Assembly (NCBI GenBank): GCA_964557575.1 | Contig: CAZLBC010000063.1 | Location: forward strand, 1 to 27,566 | DNA length: 27,566 nt | Origin: CAZLBC01 sp964557575 | GTDB taxonomy: Bacteria; Planctomycetota; Phycisphaerae; SM23-33 | Direction of reading: 5' to 3' | Part shown: positions 21,712 through 27,566 of the stretch, piece by piece | Layout of the letters: every line of letters starts with the position of its first letter | How positions within the stretch are numbered: position 1 is the first letter of the stretch | Made by a program: the position numbers and the translations under genes | The notes under the pieces: generated by a model | The model's database searches: none | The model's input: only the letters and a program-made list of their open reading frames with translations | Told to the model about the DNA's origin: nothing

Positions 21712-23085
21712 ATGACCATGAACTGCAAAGAATGCGAACACAGCATCGAAGAATACGCACTCGGCGGCCTCGATCCCGAGACCGCGGCCGCCTGCGCGGC
21801 GCACCTCGCGTCGTGCCCGGCATGCCGGCGCCGCGCGGGGGAGTACGCGCGGCTGGTCGCACGGATCGCCCGCGAGACGGAAAAAACCGCGGCGGCCCCG
21901 GCGCTCCGGGAGCGCATCCTGGCCGCCGCCGGAAATGCCCCGGCCCGGACCGGCCCGGATGTCTTCAGGTACGTCGCCGCCGCGGCCGCCGCGCTGCTCT
22001 TCGCGGCGAGCGGGTGGTTTTTCTGGTCGGCGGTCCGTCCCCGCGGCGGCACCGGCGGGACGGCCGCCGGGCCCGCCGTCAGGGAACTGTGGATCAGCGT
22101 CGCCACGATCGACGGCGCCGATTCGCCGGCCGAACGGATGGTACTGTCCGGCGGGAGGATCTACCTGGTCGACAGCCGCGACGGCGAGGATGTCGTGGTG
22201 TGCCTGGACGCCGCCGACGGAAACGGGACATGGCGGACGGCGGTCGCCGGCTGCGGGTACCTCGCCGCCGACGGGCGGCGGGTCTTCTGTCTCTCGTCCC
22301 GTCCCGGAGGCCGGATCCAACTGGTGGCCCTCGCCGCGGAAGACGGCCGCGTGCTGTGGCGGTACGGCGACGACGGCCCCGGCCCCCGCGCGCTCCCGTC
22401 CCGGCCCCTGCCGATGGCGGCGGGGCGCGTCTGCTGGGCGTCGGGCGGCGAAGTCCGCATGCTGGACGCCGCGACCGGGGAGCCGGTCTGGCGGCAGTCC
22501 CGTCCCGCCGGCCTCCTGTCGAGCCCGGTCCCGGCCGGCGGACACCTGTACGTCGCGGGCGCGGAGTGTCTGAACCGCATCGATCCCGACACGGGGAGGA
22601 TCGTGTGGAGAAAACCGCTGGGAATCGCGGGGAGCGGGTGGTCGCGACCCGTCCTGGCGCTGGCCGGGGACACCGCGTACGTGGCGGCGGCCGGACCGTC
22701 CGGCACGTCCGAAATACTGTGCATGGACACCGGTTCCGGCGCAATCGCCTGGTCCACAAGTGCGTTCACCGTCCGCAGCATCATCGCGGCGGGCGATGAA
22801 GTCTACCTGCGGGGAACGCAGATAGCCGCCCTGGCGGGCGGCACCGGGCGGGTGCTGTGGTCACGTCCCGCGGGCGGCTGCGGGCCGCTGACCCTGGCGC
22901 AGGATACCGCGTACTTCGTGGATTCCACCGGGGGCGGACGCCTGGTGGCGGTCGATTCCCGGACCGGCATGCGCAAGTGGGTCAAGGCGGGCATTAAGTC
23001 CTGCGGGTCGCTGAAGCTCGCGGGGACCGCGGGGTATATCAAAACCAGCGACGGCACGGTCCACGCCCTGGCCCTGGCGGGCTGA
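21712..23085 (+). CDS. Zinc-finger anti-sigma factor with PQQ-type beta-propeller sensor
   Basis: A 457-residue single-pass membrane protein. The cytoplasmic N-terminus holds a ZAS-type zinc site, H31-x3-C35-x2-C38, plus C5 and C8 (NCKECEHSIEEY). This is the fold that binds and blocks ECF sigma factors. One transmembrane helix lies at about 87-108. The exported part is a beta-propeller of PQQ/quinoprotein-like blades with repeated DxxTGxxxWR units: LDAATGEPVWR, IDPDTGRIVWRK, MDTGSGAIAWST, LAGGTGRVLWSR and VDSRTGMRKWVK. ATG 21712 is chosen for its GGGAGGGG site, although GTG 21679 overlapping the sigma stop is possible. The propeller probably senses an envelope signal or binds a ligand, which is inferred from architecture. 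Confidence 0.82.
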   Translation: MTMNCKECEHSIEEYALGGLDPETAAACAAHLASCPACRRRAGEYARLVARIARETEKTAAAPALRERILAAAGNAPARTGPDVFRYVAAAAAALLFAASGWFFWSAVRPRGGTGGTAAGPAVRELWISVATIDGADSPAERMVLSGGRIYLVDSRDGEDVVVCLDAADGNGTWRTAVAGCGYLAADGRRVFCLSSRPGGRIQLVALAAEDGRVLWRYGDDGPGPRALPSRPLPMAAGRVCWASGGEVRMLDAATGEPVWRQSRPAGLLSSPVPAGGHLYVAGAECLNRIDPDTGRIVWRKPLGIAGSGWSRPVLALAGDTAYVAAAGPSGTSEILCMDTGSGAIAWSTSAFTVRSIIAAGDEVYLRGTQIAALAGGTGRVLWSRPAGGCGPLTLAQDTAYFVDSTGGGRLVAVDSRTGMRKWVKAGIKSCGSLKLAGTAGYIKTSDGTVHALALAG

Positions 23086-23125
23086 CGGGCGCGGGATTCC
23101 GGCGGCGCGTTACGCGGCGATGTTC

Positions 23126-23156
23126 TTGACTTAACCTGAATAAATATTTTTGTAAT
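23126..23156 (+). promoter_or_regulatory. Candidate promoter of the acl operon
   Basis: TTGACT (23126-23131) and TGTAAT (23151-23156) are 19 bp apart in a strikingly AT-rich stretch between two GC-rich genes. The spacing is wider than ideal. The leader would be about 55 nt. Confidence 0.4.
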
Positions 23157-23215
23157 TCTCATTTCCCCTTCGTTTCCTGACGATAAAATACAAAGGATCG
23201 CGAAGGTACGTATCC

Positions 23216-24466
23216 ATGTCCACCCGCATCACAGAACTGACGTTCCTCCGGCAACTCGCCCACCGTTTCGATCTCCCCGTCCCGGAACACCTCGAGGCCG
23301 GCATTTCGCGGGCCGTGGTCCGCGAGGCACTGGAGCGATGGGGCGGGAAGGGCGTGGTCAAGCCGGACATCATGTCGGGCGGGCGGGGAAAGGCGGGCGC
23401 GATCACCGTCGTCGACAACGCCCCGGAAGCGCTGGCGGCGCTGAAGCGGACGGCCGCGGTGGAGGTCGGCGGCAGACAGGCCCGGACGGCCTACCTCACG
23501 CGGTTCGTGCCGTCGGACCGCCAGGTCTACACGGCCATCACCTACGACTCGCGCTTTCTCGGTCCCGCGTTCACCCTCTCAATGAAGGGCGGCGTCGACA
23601 TCGAGTCCGTCGGCGCGGACGACAAGCGGACGATTCCCGTCGACGTCTTCAAGGGCCTGGACGCCTACGAGGTCTCGGACGTCCTGACCGCCCTCGGGTG
23701 CCCGGGAGCACTGGTATCCGTCCTGTCCCGCACGTTCGTGAATCTCTGGGACATGTTCATATCGACCGGCCAGCGGATGTGCGAGGTCAACCCCTGGCGG
23801 ATCGATCCCGACGGCCGGCCCTGGGCGTGCGACTTCAAGGGCATCTTCGACGAGGCGAACTACAAGCTCAAAAACCCCGATCTCGATTTTCCCGAGTACC
23901 CGGAAACCGTCACGGAGTTCGAGGAGGAGATGCACGAGTGGAACCGGGCCAGCTACCGGGGGCAGGCCCACGTCAGCGACCTCGGCGGCCGGCTGATCCT
24001 GCCGCTCCTGTTCGGCGGCGGCGCGAGCACGATTATCTGCGAGACGCTCTACACCGCCGGCGGCAGCCCGATCTTCCTGTCCGACTTCGGCGGCAACCCC
24101 CCCTACGAACGGATGTACGGCACCGCGCGGCGCTGCTTCGACCACTACCTGCCGACGGCCGCACTCATGCTGATACTCGGCGGCAAGGCGAACAACACGG
24201 CGATCGACGTGACCTTCAAGGCCGTCGGCGACGCCCTGTCCGATCACTTCGAGCAGCGGGGCCGGCGGGAGATCCCCGTGGTCATCGGCCGCGGCGGGCC
24301 GGGGATGGTGCCCGGGTTCATAGCGATGCGGGAAAAGCTGGAATCGCTGCGGCTTCCCCACGTGATGTTCGGACACGACACGCCGATTACCCTGGTCGCG
24401 GAGTACGCCGCGAGGCTGGCGCGTTTTCTCGACGGCCGGGAGGAGGGCGCCGATGCGGGCCAATAA
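23216..24466 (+). CDS. aclB: ATP-citrate lyase, ATP-grasp (beta) subunit
   Basis: A 416-residue subunit matching the N-terminal half of eukaryotic ACLY and the AclB subunit of green sulfur bacteria (about 400 residues). An ATP-grasp domain spans about 1-235 (GKGVVKPDIMSGGRGKAGAI, FVPSDRQVYTAITYDSRF, CEVNPWRIDPDGRPWACDFKG). A citrate-binding Rossmann-like domain follows, about 250-410 (LPLLFGGGASTI, DFGGNPP, LILGGKANNTAIDVTFKA, VVIGRGGPGMVPGF, HVMFGHDTPIT). GAAGG precedes ATG 23216. Its last 14 nt overlap the next gene. With AclA it would cleave citrate, using ATP and CoA, to acetyl-CoA and oxaloacetate in the cytoplasm, the key step of the reductive TCA cycle. Confidence 0.82.
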   Translation: MSTRITELTFLRQLAHRFDLPVPEHLEAGISRAVVREALERWGGKGVVKPDIMSGGRGKAGAITVVDNAPEALAALKRTAAVEVGGRQARTAYLTRFVPSDRQVYTAITYDSRFLGPAFTLSMKGGVDIESVGADDKRTIPVDVFKGLDAYEVSDVLTALGCPGALVSVLSRTFVNLWDMFISTGQRMCEVNPWRIDPDGRPWACDFKGIFDEANYKLKNPDLDFPEYPETVTEFEEEMHEWNRASYRGQAHVSDLGGRLILPLLFGGGASTIICETLYTAGGSPIFLSDFGGNPPYERMYGTARRCFDHYLPTAALMLILGGKANNTAIDVTFKAVGDALSDHFEQRGRREIPVVIGRGGPGMVPGFIAMREKLESLRLPHVMFGHDTPITLVAEYAARLARFLDGREEGADAGQ

Positions 24467-26531
24467 ACTGTCCGGGCTGCTGAAAAAGGGCGACCGGGTC
24501 GCCGTCAGCAACATCACCGGCCGGGAGGCCGCGCAGGTAACCGCGGTCTCCCAGAAGTACTGCGGCAACATCGTCGGCGGCTGGGCCCTGGGACACGCCG
24601 GCGAGACGCTGAAGGTACCGGGCGGCGAACCGGTTCCCGTCTTCGGCTCCTGCGAGGAACTCTATCGTCGCCTCCCCCCCAACCGGCAGCCGACCAAGGC
24701 GGTGATCTATTCGCCCCCGGAAGCGGTGTACGGCGACGTCAAGGAGGTCATCAAGCACGGCAGCCGGGAACTCCGCACCATCTTCATCATCACCGAGCAC
24801 GTGTCCATCGAGGTCACGGCGAAGATACGGTCGATCTGCGGCGATGCCAACGTCGACGTCATCGGGTGCAACACCCTCGGCGCGATCAACGCCCACCACG
24901 GGGTGCGGGTGGGCGCGGTGGGCGGCACGGCGCCCGCCGAGTGCTTCAGGCCGGGCGGGGTGACGATCATCTCGAATTCCGGGAACATGGTGAACACGAT
25001 CGCCTCTTACCTCCTCCCCTGCGGCATCGGGACCCACTGCGGGATATCCACGGGCAAGGATATCCTGATCATGACGCCCCTGAAGGAACTGCTGCAGCTC
25101 GCCGGCCGCAGCGAGGAGACGGAACTGGTCGTTCTCTACGTCGAACCGGGCGGCCGCTACGAGCAGGAGGCGATCGCGTGGATGCGGGAAAGCGACTTCG
25201 ACACGCCGCTGGTCGTCTACGTCGCGGGGACGCTCACCGAGAAGCAGAACGTCTCCCTCGGCCACGCCGGGGCCGTCGTCGAGGGGCCGCAGACCAGCGC
25301 CACCGGAAAGATGGCGGCCTTCGACGAGTACTTCGGCACCGGCCCCTTCGAACCCGGCATGTTCAACGGCGGCGGCGGAAAGAAGGCCGAAAAGGGGATC
25401 CGCGTGACCGCCCTGCATCACATCCCGGAAGCGGCGATGGGGATATACGCGGCACGCGGGCTCCAGCGCGATTTTCCCGCCTCCGGGAAGCTCAGGCTCA
25501 ACCCGTGGTTCGTCGACTTCGGAACACTCGCGGCCGTCCTGCCCTCCCGGCTGCTGCTCTCGCCGGGAATAATCCCCGAACCCTACGGGTACCACTTCAC
25601 CAAGCACGCGAAGTCGACACTGGGGCTCGCACCCGCCCCCCGCGACATGCGCAACGCCTCGCACGCCTCGTCCCTCGACGCGTCCGGCCAGCGGGTATTC
25701 GGCTATCCCCTGACCGGCCTCATGTCCGGCGGGTCGTTCGGGCGCGCCCTGATCCTCTACTGGACCGGGGAACTGCCCCGGCATGACTTCGAAGCCCGCC
25801 TCGTGGAGATGTGCCTGACCGGGTCGCTGACCAACGGACCGGGGACCATCTCGGCCCAGGCCGCCAAGCTCTCGGCATCGGCGGGCAACCCCCCCAACAC
25901 CGCGATGATCGCGGCGCTCGCGGCGATGGGCGACGTCCACGGCGGCAACGGCCGCCGGGGCGTCAAGTTCCTCCTGAAGAACTTTGCCGAGACGGACCTG
26001 GCGGACCCCTACGGCGCCGCGCCGCCCGTGGACCCGGAACAACTGGCCGCCGACTTCGCCGCCGATTTCAGAAAGCGAAAGGAGGCGGCCAAGGAGGCGG
26101 GCGTCACCTATATGCGCATCCCCTGTCTCGGCCACCCGGTGTTCAACGACCACGACGTCAACTACGACCCCCGGGAACGGGAGATCGCCGCGGCGGTCGA
26201 GTCGGCGGGGGGCAGGAACATCTTCCTCGATTTCTACCACCACCTGGCGCGGGCGCTGTTCGACGAGGGCGTGTCGCGGAACGTCTGGGCGGTCAACATG
26301 GACGCCGCCATCGCGGCGGTATGGCTGGCGATCTGCTGGCGGGGCCTGCGGGAGAAGCGGCTCTCGGTGACGCGCGTGCAGAACTGCGCCTTTCTCGGTT
26401 TCGCCCTCGGCCGCGCCGCCGGCGGCGCCGGCGAATACCTCGACCACGACGACCACGGCAGCCCCATGGACATGCGGATACCCCCCGCCGAGTGCTCGAG
26501 CCTCACCCGCCCCCGCGACCTGCCGGGGTGA
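24453..26531 (+). CDS. aclA: ATP-citrate lyase, CoA-binding/citrate-synthase-like (alpha) subunit, divergent
   Basis: A 692-residue subunit, about 80 residues longer than typical AclA. The first 300 residues resemble succinyl-CoA synthetase alpha: a CoA-binding Rossmann fold (VAVSNITGREAAQ), VDVIGCNTLGAI, GVTIISNSGNMVNT, and the phospho-histidine site H271 in LGHAGA. The C-terminal 370 residues are citrate-synthase-like and should cleave citryl-CoA. H561 (CLGHPVF) and D617 (VNMDAA) match two catalytic residues of ACLY. However, the motif normally reading ADHGPxVSGAHN is GSLTNGPGTISAQ (about 457-470), so the third catalytic His (H900 in human ACLY) is missing. It overlaps aclB by 14 nt. It is probably a divergent ACL clade; a related CoA-ester lyase acting on another acid is possible. 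Confidence 0.75.
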   Translation: MRANKLSGLLKKGDRVAVSNITGREAAQVTAVSQKYCGNIVGGWALGHAGETLKVPGGEPVPVFGSCEELYRRLPPNRQPTKAVIYSPPEAVYGDVKEVIKHGSRELRTIFIITEHVSIEVTAKIRSICGDANVDVIGCNTLGAINAHHGVRVGAVGGTAPAECFRPGGVTIISNSGNMVNTIASYLLPCGIGTHCGISTGKDILIMTPLKELLQLAGRSEETELVVLYVEPGGRYEQEAIAWMRESDFDTPLVVYVAGTLTEKQNVSLGHAGAVVEGPQTSATGKMAAFDEYFGTGPFEPGMFNGGGGKKAEKGIRVTALHHIPEAAMGIYAARGLQRDFPASGKLRLNPWFVDFGTLAAVLPSRLLLSPGIIPEPYGYHFTKHAKSTLGLAPAPRDMRNASHASSLDASGQRVFGYPLTGLMSGGSFGRALILYWTGELPRHDFEARLVEMCLTGSLTNGPGTISAQAAKLSASAGNPPNTAMIAALAAMGDVHGGNGRRGVKFLLKNFAETDLADPYGAAPPVDPEQLAADFAADFRKRKEAAKEAGVTYMRIPCLGHPVFNDHDVNYDPREREIAAAVESAGGRNIFLDFYHHLARALFDEGVSRNVWAVNMDAAIAAVWLAICWRGLREKRLSVTRVQNCAFLGFALGRAAGGAGEYLDHDDHGSPMDMRIPPAECSSLTRPRDLPG

Positions 26532-26552
26532 CCGCACGAAACGACGGTAAAC

Positions 26553-26569
26553 GGGGTCAGGTACCTTTT
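26553..26569. repeat. Possible REP-like motif GGGGTCAGGTACCTTTT
   Basis: The 17-mer downstream of aclA resembles a short sequence often seen near REP-associated Y1 transposases in environmental genomes (from memory). It contains the palindrome AGGTACCT. No second copy was found in this window. Confidence 0.3.
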
Positions 26570-26678
26570 CGTGATCGTTCCGGGCGGTAGACGGCCGCCT
26601 GCAGACCGGGGTACGGTGACGAGACACCAACGGGGACGGCCGCCGAGATCAACCGGTTCATATATGTTAGGCTTCTGT

Positions 26679-26707
26679 TTGACACCGGCCCGGCAAGCCG
26701 GTACCAT
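26679..26707 (+). promoter_or_regulatory. Promoter of the IS91-type transposase
   Basis: Consensus TTGACA (26679-26684), a 17-bp spacer and TACCAT (26702-26707). A 6-bp inverted repeat ACCGGC/GCCGGT (26684-26689 and 26697-26702) fills the spacer and could be an operator or part of the element's end. Confidence 0.55.
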
Positions 26708-26786
26708 CTCTCGTTAAAAGGACTATGCCCCAGGGGAACGGATTCGTGCTTCGTGTTTTTGTCGACCGCGAGGATATCAGCCGCCT

Positions 26787-27566
26787 ATGCCCACCGCGTG
26801 CCTTACCCCGGTGCGACACGCCGACACCGCCGCGTCCGCCCTCTACCGCCCGCGGGAGTCCCGCACCACCGCCCTCCACCGCCTCCTGACCGGCCACTTC
26901 AGGCAATACCAGTGCTCGGCCGCTGGCGAGAAGACGCCTCATCGCCGCCACATCGACCGCTCGATCGAGAAATACCTGGACTGCGGCGACCCGCGGGAGG
27001 GATTCGCCCGCATCCGCTGCGGGCGCTGCGGAAGCAGTAAGCTGGTTGCGTTCTCCTGCAAGCAGCGGTGTACCTGCCCGAGCTGCCACCGGAAGCGGAC
27101 GCTCATGACCGGCATGCACGTCGCCGAAAACGTCTGCGCACCGGTCGGCCACCGGCAGGTGGTATTGACGATACCGAAACGGTTGCGTATCTACCCCCGC
27201 CGGGACTGGTCGCTTGTCTCCCCGATGGCCGCCGCGGCCGCCGCGGCCGTCACGGAGGCCTTCGCCCGGTATACCGGACAGGGAGATTTTAAACCCGGCA
27301 TCGTCCTGTCGATACAGACATTCGGGACGCTGCTGAACTGGCACCCCCACATCCACGCCGTCGTCACCACGGGCGTATTTGAACCCGGCGGCCGGTTCCG
27401 GGAGATCTTCCGTTTGCCCGACGGCCTTATCCTGCGTATATGGGAGGAACGGATATTCCAACTGTTCCTGCAACGCGGCGTTATCAGTGAGGAAGCAGTC
27501 GCCCAGATGAAGGCCTGGCCCCACTCGGGGTTCAGCGTCGATGATTCGGTGTATATCAGCCCCGGC
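26787..27566 (+). CDS. IS91-family HUH transposase, 3' end beyond window
   Basis: An open frame of 260 codons that runs off the window without a stop. Residues about 70-110 form the zinc-binding domain (CGRCGSSKLVAFSCKQR, CTCPSCHRKR). VVLTIPKRLRIYP and LNWHPHIHAVVTTGVF follow, the latter with the HxH metal site of HUH nucleases. WPHSGFSVDDSVYI precedes the missing part, where the catalytic tyrosine(s) would lie. Such transposases move by rolling-circle copying. The start is ATG 26787, giving the family-like N-terminus (ALYRPRESRTTALHRLLTG). The nearest promoter is at 26679-26707. The element's ends are not in view. Confidence 0.85.
   Translation, partial: MPTACLTPVRHADTAASALYRPRESRTTALHRLLTGHFRQYQCSAAGEKTPHRRHIDRSIEKYLDCGDPREGFARIRCGRCGSSKLVAFSCKQRCTCPSCHRKRTLMTGMHVAENVCAPVGHRQVVLTIPKRLRIYPRRDWSLVSPMAAAAAAAVTEAFARYTGQGDFKPGIVLSIQTFGTLLNWHPHIHAVVTTGVFEPGGRFREIFRLPDGLILRIWEERIFQLFLQRGVISEEAVAQMKAWPHSGFSVDDSVYISPG

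Larger units (their letters stand above)
26532..26786. other. Intergenic region before the transposase
   Basis: A 255-bp non-coding stretch. It holds the REP-like motif near its left end and a promoter near its right end. The left boundary of the IS91-type element could lie here, but I cannot place it. Confidence 0.4.

Noticed and set aside
24387..26630. 747-codon open frame antisense to aclA
   Set aside because: Low-complexity Arg/Gly/Val/Asp-rich product without family motifs; it is the expected shadow of a GC-rich gene whose sense frame has clear ACL motifs.
1..27566. tRNA, rRNA or CRISPR content
   Set aside because: Reading by eye I found no tRNA-like cloverleaf, rRNA stretch or regularly spaced repeat; a tRNAscan or CRISPR search was not possible.

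Overview
This window is about 27.5 kb of GC-rich chromosomal DNA from an uncultured or draft-assembled bacterium. It contains one scaffold gap of exactly 100 N (7399-7498). The gene content suggests the Planctomycetota or a related PVC-type lineage: a DUF1080 protein, a Tat-exported Gfo/Idh/MocA oxidoreductase, a BNR-repeat secreted protein, ECF sigma factors paired with membrane proteins, and an F5/8C-domain fragment. This placement is an inference from content, because there is no rRNA or other marker gene in the window.

Layout. Positions 1-1853 (minus strand) hold an SPL-like radical SAM enzyme that overlaps an MTA/SAH-type nucleosidase. Positions 1854-2906 hold an orphan Tat-signal ORF and a DUF1080 secreted protein. 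Positions 2988-3714 (minus) hold a UPF0175/DUF3368 toxin-antitoxin pair. Positions 4022-12002 form the main operon: a GH65 disaccharide phosphorylase, beta-phosphoglucomutase, a bifunctional trehalose-6-phosphate synthase/phosphatase (interrupted by the gap), and a 956-residue protein that joins a uridine-kinase-type P-loop kinase to a second, degenerate TPS/TPP. Positions 12035-14036 hold an ECF sigma factor, a membrane coiled-coil protein and a small lipoprotein. Positions 14037-14934 are a gene graveyard with a 163-bp MITE-like element, a truncated F5/8C domain and a truncated vapC copy. Positions 14935-16272 encode two lipoproteins (one DUF4349). Positions 16316-17025 (minus) encode VapBC. 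Positions 17134-18829 (minus) encode a BNR/sialidase-like protein and a short TspO. Positions 19049-20374 encode a Gfo/Idh/MocA oxidoreductase. Positions 20385-20861 (minus) encode a ferritin-like protein. Positions 21080-23085 hold a second ECF sigma factor with a zinc-finger anti-sigma/PQQ-propeller protein. Positions 23216-26531 encode a two-subunit, divergent ATP-citrate lyase. From 26787 an IS91-type transposase runs off the window end.

How the genes work together. The trehalose operon carries both synthesis (UDP-glucose + G6P to T6P to trehalose) and phosphorolysis (disaccharide + Pi to beta-G1P to G6P), so it could run a closed cycle. The second TPS/TPP has lost HAD phosphatase residues and several synthase substrate-binding residues. 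It carries a kinase domain at its N-terminus, so it looks like a regulatory or moonlighting partner of the first enzyme. This kinase-TPS-TPP fusion is the most unusual object in the window. The second is the ATP-citrate lyase, whose C-terminal lyase module lacks one of the conserved catalytic histidines.
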